DNA of 22,709 nt from positions 1-22,709 of the forward strand of contig JAOADO010000022.1 of NCBI GenBank assembly GCA_026417275.1, given 5' to 3'. Shown in pieces: positions 1 through 8,780 of this stretch. The position numbers and the translations under genes are program-made. The notes beneath the pieces are model-generated. The model searched no databases. It saw only the letters and a list, made by a program, of their open reading frames with translations, and was not told the DNA's origin. Position 1 is the first letter of the stretch. Each line of letters opens with the position of its first letter. This stretch comes from Verrucomicrobiia bacterium (GTDB lineage: Bacteria > Verrucomicrobiota > Verrucomicrobiae > Limisphaerales > JAKPVM01).

Positions 1-3000
1 GGGGATTTAACTGACATAGTATACGGTTTGCCCCGTAATCGCCCCGCGCGCTTGCTCTAATATGAACAGAGCCGGCGCTGTTGTATCCTTCTGTGTATTC
101 CCAGCTCGAAGCGACGTGGGTTCCCCTGAATATCCAGCCCGAAGAGCTGCTTTCGAGTGTAGAATTAACCACAACATTTGCCCCGCCGCTTATGACTTCT
201 ACGTTGTCTATGAGTGCTTCGCCCGCGCCGTTGAGATAAATCTCAAGGTAGATAGGGGAATCACCACTTCCGTTGTCCATTGGACCTGTGGCTTCAATAT
301 TTACCCATGGGGCTTTCTTTGTCTCGTCGCTGTCTCCCCAGTTATAAGCGAGGCGATGGTTGGCGCGCGGGTCTCTAAGTTCGAGACTGCTTCCGCCCTG
401 GCTTGACCACTTACCCCATCTTCCGCCAGTTCCATAAGTTACTTCATCAACCACCACATAAACAGTGTTGCTTTTTACTGTTCCAAGTGAATTTGTTGAA
501 ACTGTGATTATGGGTTTTCCTAAGGCAATACGCTCGCCTCCGCCAGCCAGATTGCCTGAATAATTTCCATATACAATATTTTTATCCAGATAGCCGCTGT
601 AAACTGAAAGCAGTCTATCCACGTTTTTAGCCACAACAATATAGCCGCCGGCTGGTATGACTGCGTTTCTCGGGAATGTATAAGAAATACCATCGACAAA
701 TTTCCATCCATCCAGACTGATTGAATTCGTACCTTTATTATAGAGTTCGATATACTCATCGTCATTATTGCCGGTTATTGGGGCATACATGATTTCGTTT
801 ATCACGATGTCATTCACATAAATGTCGTATTTAATGTTATTTGTGCCCGGGCTCATTGAATTTAATAAATAAATCTCCGGGTCGCCGTCTGGATATCTTC
901 CGCTGGAAATGTTTGGCATTTGTGGGCCAAATCTAATGCAATCGAGGATTCTGGTGCCGGAAGGGTCTTTGAGGTAAATTGTTTCGCCGCCTGCATCCAG
1001 TCCAAAGCCGAAGTTTGTTTGCCAGAAAACAATCGTTGCGCCAGCGGGGATTGTTGTTCCCTGAGGGATAATAAATTTGTTGGTGATTGGGTCGTCGCTC
1101 AAAGTGCAACCGGAAATATCAACCGCAACGTTTCCGCGGTTATAGAGTTCAATATAATCAACGTATGGCGGTTCTGAATTAGCCAGGAATTCATTGATTA
1201 CAATGTTTCTCAGTTCGCCGCCGCTATAACTATTTCCATAACCCGGGGAACCGCCCTTTAAATCACTTACTCCCCAGGCGCGCGGGTCATCTTCGCCATA
1301 AGATGGACGAATTAGAACAAGGGAATGTCCTGTGCCATCGGCGCCGGCGGGCCAGGGACCATCGTCTCGGTAATTTACTTCAAGATAGACAGCGCCAATT
1401 TCGCTGAGCAGTCGCACCGTGCCTGAATCGTTTGGCAAGCCGTTGTTCTCGGCGTTTTCCCACGGTCCAAACAGGTTGTTTGTAATGCCATAGACCCGTT
1501 TAAACGCTTCTGGATTGCGCGCCACAATCACAAAGCCGCCGCCACTAACCCATACGTTTGAGCCGAATTTGTATTTTACGGAGCCATCAATGCTCAAACC
1601 GCTGAGTTCTTCGGGCCAGGGATTTGAGTTGTAGATTTCTATAAACTCTGTGCTGTTAGAATATCCACCGCCGTCGGCAGGATTATACATTATTTCAGAG
1701 ATAGCAAAGCAGGTTTTGCGCGATGAGGGTCCGAGGGGTTCGAGTGGAAGTGGGGTGTATGTGGTTGATTCTGAGGTAACGTTTTCCATGTCTCTGAAAC
1801 CGGCTGTGGATGATTCTTGCGCGTTTCGACTGCATACAGCCATGCCGAAATAAATCGTTGTTGGGAGATTGATTGTAGCCGAACCGAGTAATGTCCAGTT
1901 CATTCCGTTGAAGCTGGCGTAGCCGTAGAATGTATTGCCCGTCCTTTTTAGTCGTAAATATGTGTATGGCGGCGTAACCGGATAATAACCTGCTTTAGAT
2001 GTCGAAGCGCCAGTGGATGTTCTGGTTTCAAAGAAGCATCCTGCAGCGCTTGGTGTGGCAAACATAGCCGCAAATGAAGAATTTTGATTGAGACTTTCCC
2101 GCGCCATGAGTCCTGCGCGCGCCCATGGGTCTGTGATTGTCTGTCCGGATACTCTAACGCGAACGTCGAAATCGCCAGATTGCTGTCTGTAAACAAAAGA
2201 AAACTGGTCGGAATAATTTCCAATGTTTGTCCCTTTTGTGGTGATATTGTAGCCGCCAATTACAGGAGTGACAACCGTCGGTGTGGCTGGATTGCCGATG
2301 TCTGCAGATGTAAATGATGTGGTTATAAATGTGGTTTTACTGTTTGTTGCAATTAGATTTCCTGCTGAGGATTGGTCTCGTATTCCGTTTATTGTCAACG
2401 TATAGGTTATTCCCAGAAGCTGGGTTGAGGTCATTAAAATCACATTCGATTCTCCAGCACCTATTAACGCGCTTTTGATTACCAGGGCGCCGTAGCTGCT
2501 TGTAATGCTGTAATTTGAAATATTGGTAGCAGTCTCCGGGCGGATTTTTTCTGAAAAGTAAACGTTCACCTGGTCTGGATAACTCGCAATTGCGCCGAGT
2601 AAAGAGGGCGGATTAGTGTCGGCAATTACTTTTAGCACAGCGTTGCTTGTTTGAACCCAATATACCGTGTTGCTGACAATATTTGTAGCCCTGAGGAAAA
2701 ATGTAGCGCCGTCATCAGCGAGTCTTGCGGGAGCGATTGTAAAACTTGAATTTGTTGCTCCCGGGATTGGATTTCCATTTCTGAACCAGAGCATAGTTGG
2801 ATTTGGATTGCCTTTAATGCCCGCGGCAAACGTTGCGCTGTCCATTTCTTGAACAGTAATGTTTTGAGGTTGGTTTGTAACCGCTACAGGTTCAAGTTTG
2901 GTGTTAATTTCTTCTAAACTGAATGCGGAGAAGACATAACCATACGACCCGCCGGATGACCCACCTGGCACTGTTCCTTTATAGGTTTGAAGGGTAATCG

Positions 3001-3682
3001 AGAATTGTCCGTCTGCGCCGGGGTTAATATCGGTGAAACAGATTAATGCCCCGGCCGCTCGATTTTCACCCGAATTCCATGCGGCTTCGTTGGCGGACAT
3101 TGTTCCGCCATCGGCGGCGGTCAAGACTCCATAGTTTGGCGCCGAACTTTCGCTCCATGTGGGTTTGTGCGCGTGGGTAAACGAATCTGCGCCGTTCAGT
3201 GTTACCAGGGTCCATCTATCCGCATAACTGCCCCCGCGTGCCGCTGTTCCTTTGAAGATGTATTTTTTGTTCTGGTCGAGTCCGGAAAATGTGTAGGTTA
3301 CGGTTGAAGAACCTTGCAATTGCAAGGTTTCTCTGGATACTATACCGAAGTCTACGTATGGCAAAAACCAGTTGCCAGCTGGCGTTCCAGAATTTGGACC
3401 GCTGCAAGAATCTGCAGAAGTGGCGCCATTGTTTGCGATTGTTATTGTAGCAGGGGTTCGGGCTCCAGCAGGCAATACAGCGTAGCTGACTGTATTTGTC
3501 AACGGTCCGCTAAATCCTGCGTCGTCTCCCAGGGGGTTATAAAAATTGGCGTAAGGCGAACTTGATGCGCCAATATGATGGTCGTTTATCGCGACCCAAT
3601 TTGTTGAGTACTGACCAAACAAAGGCAATACTGCGCCAACTATACTCAAAACTATCGGCTTAATATTGAAAATACTTTTCAT
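1..3682 (-). CDS. Secreted modular protein with three lamin-tail domains (5' part, open at left edge)
   Basis: Reading the minus strand from the ATG at 3682-3680 gives 1227 codons without a stop, running off the window. Residues 1-23 look like a signal peptide (MKSIFNIKPI, then a hydrophobic run ending LPLFG). After an N-terminal beta-rich region come an Ig-like domain (about 266-345, with LWFRNGNPI and ADDGATF), an SbsA/Big_5-like Ig domain (about 350-455, NPPSLLGAI and VYFSEKI), and a concanavalin-like module (about 462-627, SGDFDVRVRV and ARAGLMAR). Three lamin-tail domains follow, near 660, 826 and 959, with ISEIMYNP, IVINEFLAN and VINEIMYAP, each followed by an EFIEIYN or YIELYN strand. 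The last visible part (about 1119 onward) resembles a carbohydrate-binding jelly roll (IYLEIYLNGAGEALIDNVEV). Related verrucomicrobial and planctomycetal proteins often continue into a CotH-kinase domain; that part would lie outside the window. No Shine-Dalgarno is visible; a TAAAAT -10-like box ends 9 bases before the ATG. Cell-surface or matrix role inferred; exact function unknown. Confidence 0.9.
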   Translation of the reverse strand, partial: MKSIFNIKPIVLSIVGAVLPLFGQYSTNWVAINDHHIGASSSPYANFYNPLGDDAGFSGPLTNTVSYAVLPAGARTPATITIANNGATSADSCSGPNSGTPAGNWFLPYVDFGIVSRETLQLQGSSTVTYTFSGLDQNKKYIFKGTAARGGSYADRWTLVTLNGADSFTHAHKPTWSESSAPNYGVLTAADGGTMSANEAAWNSGENRAAGALICFTDINPGADGQFSITLQTYKGTVPGGSSGGSYGYVFSAFSLEEINTKLEPVAVTNQPQNITVQEMDSATFAAGIKGNPNPTMLWFRNGNPIPGATNSSFTIAPARLADDGATFFLRATNIVSNTVYWVQTSNAVLKVIADTNPPSLLGAIASYPDQVNVYFSEKIRPETATNISNYSITSSYGALVIKSALIGAGESNVILMTSTQLLGITYTLTINGIRDQSSAGNLIATNSKTTFITTSFTSADIGNPATPTVVTPVIGGYNITTKGTNIGNYSDQFSFVYRQQSGDFDVRVRVSGQTITDPWARAGLMARESLNQNSSFAAMFATPSAAGCFFETRTSTGASTSKAGYYPVTPPYTYLRLKRTGNTFYGYASFNGMNWTLLGSATINLPTTIYFGMAVCSRNAQESSTAGFRDMENVTSESTTYTPLPLEPLGPSSRKTCFAISEIMYNPADGGGYSNSTEFIEIYNSNPWPEELSGLSIDGSVKYKFGSNVWVSGGGFVIVARNPEAFKRVYGITNNLFGPWENAENNGLPNDSGTVRLLSEIGAVYLEVNYRDDGPWPAGADGTGHSLVLIRPSYGEDDPRAWGVSDLKGGSPGYGNSYSGGELRNIVINEFLANSEPPYVDYIELYNRGNVAVDISGCTLSDDPITNKFIIPQGTTIPAGATIVFWQTNFGFGLDAGGETIYLKDPSGTRILDCIRFGPQMPNISSGRYPDGDPEIYLLNSMSPGTNNIKYDIYVNDIVINEIMYAPITGNNDDEYIELYNKGTNSISLDGWKFVDGISYTFPRNAVIPAGGYIVVAKNVDRLLSVYSGYLDKNIVYGNYSGNLAGGGERIALGKPIITVSTNSLGTVKSNTVYVVVDEVTYGTGGRWGKWSSQGGSSLELRDPRANHRLAYNWGDSDETKKAPWVNIEATGPMDNGSGDSPIYLEIYLNGAGEALIDNVEVISGGANVVVNSTLESSSSGWIFRGTHVASSWEYTEGYNSAGSVHIRASARGDYGANRILCQLNP

Positions 3683-3942
3683 TGCTTACAAATTTTAAAA
3701 ATTGCTACTAAAACTAATACAGTGCATTAATCAATGCAATAGTAAAAAAACGATAGCAGGTTTTTGAAAAATTGCCACTGATGTAGTGCATTTATATCTC
3801 CACATCGTGTCAGGATGACTAAAGACTTTGTTAGCAGGTGTTTTTAATTGTTTGTGTTCTCGCAATATTTTTAATTCTTGACTGAAAATGTAAAAAATAT
3901 AGTCCTTTGTGTGACGTTGAAATTCTTAAAGAAGAAAGATGT
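3683..3942. promoter_or_regulatory. Divergent intergenic region with inverted repeat
   Basis: AT-rich region between the minus-strand lamin-tail gene and the plus-strand protease gene. It holds an inverted repeat TGCATT-AATC-AATGCA at 3723-3738 and two imperfect direct-repeat pairs: an AAAAATTGC/AGTGCATT combination near 3698-3728 and 3770-3792, and GATAGCAGG (3752-3760) against GTTAGCAGG (3830-3838). A TAAAAT box at 3697-3692 (minus) lies just before the leftward start. TTGACT at 3878-3883 is a possible rightward -35 element, but the nearest -10-like box (TATAGT, 3898-3903) is spaced too closely at 14 bases. The inverted repeat may be an operator; that is inference. No small gene or RNA gene is recognisable here. 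Confidence 0.4.
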
Positions 3943-4959
3943 ATGCAAATAAAATTTAGCAATAATAAATTAAGCGGCGCGATTTTTCTGGTATTGTTTT
4001 CTGTCGCATTGCTGGTGTTGTTCGGGGCAGGATGCGCAACATATCGTCCGATTGCAAAGTATCAGAATTATCAGCAATGTGTGGTTGAAGTTCTCGTTGA
4101 CGGGAGTTTGCAGGGGTCTGGATGGTATGCTGGTCCTGCTGGTGAAGTCATTACCGCGGCGCATGTGGTTAAACAGGGCAACAAAATTGAAATCATTAAC
4201 TATGAAAGGAAGAGAATCCCTTATAATTTGCTTGCTGTGGATATTGGCAACGACGTTGCTCTTCTTATGCCAGCAGAAGGATGCCGCATAAAAAATTATT
4301 TTGCAATCCAGGACAAGCCGCCACAGCCGTTTGAAATGATATATTTTGCCGGTGCGGCGCTGTTTCGTCATAATCTTATATTGCCTGGATGGGTGGCGCG
4401 TTTGGAAACCACTTATGAATATTCGCCAATTTTTGATGAATGTGTGGCAGTTTATCACGTTGCGGCGGATACACCGCCTGGCACATCCGGCGGATGCTGG
4501 ATAAACAGGAGCGGGAAGGTGGTGGGACTGCAATCTGGTTTGATGACGCTTGGCGGAGCGGGGCAGGGGATTGCTTTTGTTGTTCCTGCATCTGCTCTGC
4601 AAAAGATTCTCAGAGAGCGAAAATCTCAATCAACAAGTTCAATCCAGTGCGTTGTGGAGGAGTTGTGGGAGCAGTCTGTTGATGTTATTAAAAAATTTCC
4701 GGATGAAGCACGAGGCGTTTACGTTGCAAAATTAATGAAAAATGGAGTTGCTGAGAAGGCGGGGCTTAAGAAAGGGGATTTGATAATCTCAATTAACGAG
4801 CGAAGTGTTCAAAGACGAGACGAGTTTGTGGGCATTTTAAGAAAAACTTCAAAGGGGGATATTCTCAAACTCTCCGTTATAAGCCAGGGCGATAACAAAC
4901 CTAAAACTCTTGAGGTTAAGGTGCAGTGCCTTGAGGATATTTTCAAATTGACCGAATAA
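3943..4959 (+). CDS. Trypsin-like (S1C/HtrA-type) serine protease with PDZ domain, probable lipoprotein
   Basis: The protein has 338 residues from the ATG at 3943. This start is preferred over an in-frame TTG at 3907 because it gives a proper signal sequence (MQIKFSNNK, a hydrophobic stretch, then FGAGC) and sits behind a purine-rich AGAAGAAAG. The cysteine of FGAGC, near residue 27, may be lipidated, although Gly at -3 is not the best lipobox. The catalytic triad is visible: His74 in TAAHVV, Asp104 in GNDVAL and Ser182 in GTSGG. A PDZ domain fills the C-terminal part, with the binding-loop and core motifs AGLKKGDLIISIN. One trypsin domain plus one PDZ is the DegS/HtrA arrangement, suggesting envelope protein quality control or regulated cleavage on the periplasmic side. 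The sequence is intact. The next gene starts 57 bases downstream and seems to have its own promoter. Confidence 0.88.
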   Translation: MQIKFSNNKLSGAIFLVLFSVALLVLFGAGCATYRPIAKYQNYQQCVVEVLVDGSLQGSGWYAGPAGEVITAAHVVKQGNKIEIINYERKRIPYNLLAVDIGNDVALLMPAEGCRIKNYFAIQDKPPQPFEMIYFAGAALFRHNLILPGWVARLETTYEYSPIFDECVAVYHVAADTPPGTSGGCWINRSGKVVGLQSGLMTLGGAGQGIAFVVPASALQKILRERKSQSTSSIQCVVEELWEQSVDVIKKFPDEARGVYVAKLMKNGVAEKAGLKKGDLIISINERSVQRRDEFVGILRKTSKGDILKLSVISQGDNKPKTLEVKVQCLEDIFKLTE

Positions 4960-4981
4960 AGTGGAGATTTTGAATAATGGT

Positions 4982-5009
4982 TTGTCTTATTCTGAACATT
5001 TCATATTAT
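4982..5009 (+). promoter_or_regulatory. Promoter giving a probable leaderless transcript
   Basis: TTGTCT (4982-4987), a 16-base spacer and TATTAT (5004-5009) match sigma70 -35 and -10 boxes at 4/6 and 5/6. Only seven bases separate the -10 box from the ATG at 5017, so transcription should begin at or next to the start codon. No Shine-Dalgarno is present, which agrees with leaderless translation. Confidence 0.5.
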
Positions 5010-5016
5010 TCCAGTT

Positions 5017-7122
5017 ATGAAAATTGCGACAGTATATGCATTGTTGGCAATATTATTCATGTCAGTGGTTGGTGATTGCGCCGAGTCAAAAAACAACATG
5101 TCTCGAATGATACCTTCGTTTTTAAAACCTTCGCTCAATAGATTAGAAAAAGAATTGATTCAAAAACACGGAGGTGAACACGCTGAACGGATAAAAATCG
5201 GCATACAACAGGTTGCGCTGTTCTGGAGAAAAGAGGATGGAGACGCGAAAGCGTTTGAATCCTTCGTCCGAGACAACTTCATATCCGACAAAAATCGTCT
5301 GAACGAAATTTTTAAAAGGCTTGAAAGAAAGTTTGAAGCCCTCGATGGTTATATGGCTGAAATTGTGTATGAACTGAGGAGGGAAATGGACCTTGATACG
5401 GGCGAAATTCTGCCACTGGATGAAATATTTGGTTCTTACGACCCTGCCGCTCATGTAGCCGAAGATTGTTTTAAAAACAAAGTGGCTTTTATTGTCTTGT
5501 TGAATTTTCCAATCGCAACTTTTGAAGAACGCGATAGGGAAGGTGCGGGTTGGTCACGTCAGCGTTGGGCGGAGATTCGGCTCGCTCAACGGTTTTCAAA
5601 AAGAGTCCCGGCCGATGTTTCACAGAAAATTACCGCCGCATGCAGTGAAGGCGAGTTGTACACATCTGAATATAAAATATGGATGCATCATGTATTGGGA
5701 CCAAATAATCAGAGGCTTTTTCCGAAAGGCTTAAAACTTATATCTCACTGGAATTTGCGTGATGAAATTAAAGCGCAATACGGTCTTACGGATGGGCTCA
5801 TGCGTCAGCAAACGATACAGAAGGTCATGGAGCGAATAATAAACCAGACAATTCCGCAGGCGGTTATTAATAATCCGCTTTATGATTGGAATCCTTTCAC
5901 AAACGAGGTCAGTCCGACAGATTCTTTTGATTATGATGCCTCCAGAGAACACTTCATTGCTCACGGCGATGTTAGGAAATCAGAAGGCGATAGAAGATAC
6001 GACGTTCTCCTAAATATTTTTAAAGCCATTAAACAATCGGATAAATATTATCCGTTTGCCCCAACATTCATACAGCGAAAATTTCAGGAAGAACGGCAGA
6101 TTTCAGAGGTCGAAGTGGAGACCATGTTAGATGACCTTCTTTCTTCAAGGTTGTTAAAAGAAGTTGCTCTTCTTATTGAGAGACGGGTTGGAAGACCGCT
6201 GGAGCCGTTTGACATCTGGTACAACGGTTTTACAACACAGGCTTCTCTGGATGAAAGACAGATTGATTTAATTACGTCTAAAAAATATCCTACTGCTGAA
6301 ACGTTTAAAAATGATATTCCGCGAATTCTCGCAAATCTTGGATTTTCAAATGAACAATCCGAATTTCTGGCTAAGAATATAGATGTTGAGGCATCGCGCG
6401 GAACGGGACATGCCATGGGGCACGCAAAACGCGGTTTCCCGGCAAGGTTGCGGACCAGAGTCGAAAGAAATGGGATGAATTACAAGGGGTTCAACATTGC
6501 CATGCACGAGTTTGGACATAATGTTGAACAGGTGTTCTCGCTGAACAAAGTTGATTGTATTTTTCTTGCCGGGGTTCCAAACAACGCCTGCACGGAGGCA
6601 ATCGCTTATCTATTTCAGGATAGAGATTTAAAAGTGCTTGGTTTATCCAGGACTAATAATTTTGCGAGTGAATTTGCCGCCATACAAACTTACTGGACAA
6701 CATGCGAGATTGCCGCGGTGGCGCTGGTGGAAATTAAAATATGGAAATGGCTGTACTCACATCCAGATGCAAATTCTCATGAGTTAAAAACCGCCGCGTT
6801 AAAAATCGCAAAAGATGTGTGGAATAAATATTACGCTGACGTTATCGGGAAAAAAGATGTGGAATTGCTTGCGATATACTCTCATATGTTTTTTACGCCG
6901 TTATATCTTGCTGATTATCCTGTCGGACACCTTATATCTTATCAGATAGAGGAAAAGTTGAAAAATGTAGATTCATTTGGAGGGGAAATTGAGAAAATTG
7001 CATCATTTGGGAATCTTACGCCAAATCTTTGGATGATTAATGCCACTGGAAAACCAATATCCGTAAAACCGCTTTTATCGGCAACAGAAAAAGCCATTTT
7101 AAGTATAAAAAACATAAAATAA
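5017..7122 (+). CDS. Secreted HEFGH zinc metallopeptidase (gluzincin, M2/M3-like)
   Basis: This 701-residue protein has an N-terminal hydrophobic signal sequence (MKIATVYALLAILFMSVVG) indicating export. The key motif is HEFGH at 497-501, where the two histidines and the general-base glutamate of a zinc peptidase are expected. Glu527 in NACTEAIAY lies 26 residues after the second histidine and is a good third zinc ligand; this spacing resembles M2/M3-type oligopeptidases (about 24-25). The rest is largely helical in character, as in those families, and lacks Ig-like modules. A Gly/His-rich stretch (GTGHAMGHAKRG, near 463-475) just ahead of the zinc site may line the substrate cleft; I do not recognise it from a standard family. 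Likely role: periplasmic peptide hydrolysis. Family placement is by motif only; it could be an uncharacterised planctomycete/verrucomicrobial peptidase family. The start is supported by a promoter ending seven bases upstream; no Shine-Dalgarno is seen. Confidence 0.8.
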   Translation: MKIATVYALLAILFMSVVGDCAESKNNMSRMIPSFLKPSLNRLEKELIQKHGGEHAERIKIGIQQVALFWRKEDGDAKAFESFVRDNFISDKNRLNEIFKRLERKFEALDGYMAEIVYELRREMDLDTGEILPLDEIFGSYDPAAHVAEDCFKNKVAFIVLLNFPIATFEERDREGAGWSRQRWAEIRLAQRFSKRVPADVSQKITAACSEGELYTSEYKIWMHHVLGPNNQRLFPKGLKLISHWNLRDEIKAQYGLTDGLMRQQTIQKVMERIINQTIPQAVINNPLYDWNPFTNEVSPTDSFDYDASREHFIAHGDVRKSEGDRRYDVLLNIFKAIKQSDKYYPFAPTFIQRKFQEERQISEVEVETMLDDLLSSRLLKEVALLIERRVGRPLEPFDIWYNGFTTQASLDERQIDLITSKKYPTAETFKNDIPRILANLGFSNEQSEFLAKNIDVEASRGTGHAMGHAKRGFPARLRTRVERNGMNYKGFNIAMHEFGHNVEQVFSLNKVDCIFLAGVPNNACTEAIAYLFQDRDLKVLGLSRTNNFASEFAAIQTYWTTCEIAAVALVEIKIWKWLYSHPDANSHELKTAALKIAKDVWNKYYADVIGKKDVELLAIYSHMFFTPLYLADYPVGHLISYQIEEKLKNVDSFGGEIEKIASFGNLTPNLWMINATGKPISVKPLLSATEKAILSIKNIK

Positions 7123-7248
7123 ATATTGCCGATAAGAATTGCGGTCAGTCTACCTTAGGGCGCTTTCCACATTTGCCATTTTTGTTTGATAACTTTTATG
7201 AATTTTTGTAAATAAACTCGGCAATTATACGTCTAATGGAGACAAAAA
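7123..7248. promoter_or_regulatory. Intergenic region with weak promoter candidate and a clear ribosome binding site
   Basis: TTGATA (7186-7191), a 17-base spacer and TAAATA (7209-7214) form a weak sigma70-like candidate. GGAGAC at 7238-7243, five bases before the ATG at 7249, is the clearest Shine-Dalgarno in the window. No terminator hairpin followed by a T-run is visible after the upstream gene, so read-through from it is possible. Confidence 0.35.
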
Positions 7249-8565
7249 ATGAAAGGGATTATTTTATCAGTCATAGTTTGGGTGTCATTAGTTGTGTCTG
7301 CGAGGGCGGAAAACTGGCATAACTGGCGTGGTCCGTATTATAATGGTTCAACTTCGGAATCGAATTTGCCTGCGCAATGGGATTGGACGTCGAGCAATGT
7401 ATTGTGGAAGGTGGAGATGTCTGGCGTTAGCGCCGCAACTCCTGTGGTGTGGGGAGACACGGTGTTCGTCACGACTCCAGACCAGCAGGGCGACCTTTTT
7501 TTATGTGCAATTAATGTAAGCGATGGCAAAATAAAGTGGCAGAGGAAGGTCTCCACAGGCAACCGTGTTGTAAATCTTAATAATATGGCGAGTCCGTCGC
7601 CGGTTACAGACGGTAAGATTGTGATTGTAATGTTTGGTACAGGCGCGTTAGCCGCGTTTGATTTTCAGGGGAATGAAATTTGGAAAAAGGATTTAGCCGC
7701 TGAGTTTGGCAAGTTTGCCATTATGTATTTATATGGAGCAAGCCCACTCCTTTATAACAACAAACTTTATGTCCCAGTAATTCAACGAGACGACCCGAAA
7801 GCCTATCCACACTCTCGCGATGATAAGCCTGTTCGGGAGTCTTTCATTCTTTGTCTTGACCCAGCCACGGGCAAGACCTTGTGGCGACATATCAGAAAAA
7901 CGGATGCGGCTATGGAGTCAATGGAGTCGTACACGACCCCGATTCCGCATAAAGGCAAGAATGGTTTGGAAATCTTAATTCTTGGCGGCGATTATGTGAC
8001 GGCTCACAATCCTGAAACAGGGGAAGAAGTGTGGCGCGCGGGTGGATTGAATCCAAGGCAAACAGATATGCAGAAAAACTGGTTTCGTGTTGTTCCAAGC
8101 CCGCTTTCGGCGGGAGATGTAATTGTTGCATGCGCTCCAAAAGGACAACCTGTTATCGGGATTAAAGATGGTGGCAAAGGATTAATCACGGAAACTCACT
8201 CTGCCTGGGTGTGTAAGGAAACAACGACTGATTGGAGCACGCCACTCTATTATAAGGGCAAAATTTATGTTCTCGATGGTGGGAAAAGAACTCTAACATG
8301 TCTTGAGCCATCCACTGGAAAAGTCGTCTGGTCAGGACAACTCGGTGTTTCAGAGCGGATATGGTCGTCGCCAACGGGAGCCGATGACAAAATTTATTGT
8401 GTCAGCGAAAAGGGAACCGTCATAGTTTGCGGGGCTGGAAGTGAATTCAAAATCCTTGCCACAAACCAGCTCGATGAGTCTCCAACGCGTGCGTCAGTTT
8501 CAATCAGCAACGGAAAAGTATTTGTCAGAACATCTAAACACCTTTATTGCATCGGGTTTAAATAG
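7249..8565 (+). CDS. Secreted PQQ-type (BamB-like) beta-propeller protein
   Basis: The protein has 438 residues, starting at an ATG five bases after GGAGAC. Residues 1-20 form a signal peptide ending SARA before ENWHNWRGP. The NWRGP opening followed by LPAQWDW and VLWKVEM is typical of the outer-membrane-assembly/PQQ-like propeller proteins common in planctomycetes and verrucomicrobia. At least five blade-closing tryptophan motifs are visible: GKIKWQRKV, GNEIWKKD, GKTLWRHI, GEEVWRAG and GKVVWSGQ. Most are preceded by the A/C-N-DG or L-D-P-TG turn of such blades. No catalytic alcohol-dehydrogenase signature, calcium/PQQ ligand set or heme motif is apparent, so this is more likely a binding or scaffold propeller than a quinoprotein dehydrogenase. 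True BamB is a lipoprotein and part of the Bam complex; here the leader looks like signal peptidase I type, so BamB identity is not claimed. Confidence 0.85.
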   Translation: MKGIILSVIVWVSLVVSARAENWHNWRGPYYNGSTSESNLPAQWDWTSSNVLWKVEMSGVSAATPVVWGDTVFVTTPDQQGDLFLCAINVSDGKIKWQRKVSTGNRVVNLNNMASPSPVTDGKIVIVMFGTGALAAFDFQGNEIWKKDLAAEFGKFAIMYLYGASPLLYNNKLYVPVIQRDDPKAYPHSRDDKPVRESFILCLDPATGKTLWRHIRKTDAAMESMESYTTPIPHKGKNGLEILILGGDYVTAHNPETGEEVWRAGGLNPRQTDMQKNWFRVVPSPLSAGDVIVACAPKGQPVIGIKDGGKGLITETHSAWVCKETTTDWSTPLYYKGKIYVLDGGKRTLTCLEPSTGKVVWSGQLGVSERIWSSPTGADDKIYCVSEKGTVIVCGAGSEFKILATNQLDESPTRASVSISNGKVFVRTSKHLYCIGFK

Positions 8566-8780
8566 CTGAAGATTTTCATTTTCAATCTGGGGAATAATTA
8601 CCACGAATTGATTCATGTCTTATGGTGGGGAATCTTGTTTTTTTGTGCGGTAATATTGACAAGTTGTTTATATTCAATGATTTATTTGTGTAAGTAGTTG
8701 TTTCCCCGGCATTTTATTATGGTTTGTGGTATAATAATTGCTTTATACTTTCTGTGTGTTATTTTTATAAAAATTAAGAC
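8566..8780. other. Intergenic region ahead of the M36 protease gene
   Basis: 215 bases, AT-rich. The left half shows no convincing terminator: a CCAC/GTGG pairing with a 20-base loop before a short T-run near 8600-8655 is too weak. The right half carries -10-like boxes at 8730-8735, 8744-8749 and 8766-8771. No tRNA-like fold and no small gene were seen. Confidence 0.4.
8727..8735 (+). promoter_or_regulatory. Extended -10 promoter
   Basis: TGGTATAAT is a perfect extended -10 element (TGn followed by TATAAT), with no good -35 box, as is usual for this promoter type. Transcription would start near 8742, giving a leader of about 39 bases to the ATG at 8781. A second box, TATAAA at 8766-8771, lies nine bases before that ATG and could produce a nearly leaderless mRNA instead. 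Confidence 0.5.

Noticed and set aside
62..3565. Several plus-strand and minus-strand short open frames in the leftmost 3.6 kb
   Set aside because: They are out-of-frame shadows of the continuous minus-strand lamin-tail gene, whose frame gives coherent signal peptide and domains while theirs do not.
3907..3942. TTG start 12 codons upstream for the HtrA-like protease
   Set aside because: It would place charged residues (EILKEERC) before the signal sequence, and the purine-rich ribosome-binding-like stretch lies just before the ATG at 3943.
3970..4629. 219-residue open frame on the minus strand
   Set aside because: It lies antisense to the intact trypsin/PDZ gene and its translation shows no domain, signal peptide or low-complexity-free pattern of a real protein.
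7249..8565. PQQ-dependent alcohol dehydrogenase or true BamB
   Set aside because: The propeller tryptophan motifs are present, but catalytic and metal-ligand motifs are not, and the leader lacks a lipobox cysteine.
8595..8660. Rho-independent terminator after the PQQ-type propeller gene
   Set aside because: The best pairing is only four bases with a loop of about 20, and the T-run is not directly behind it.
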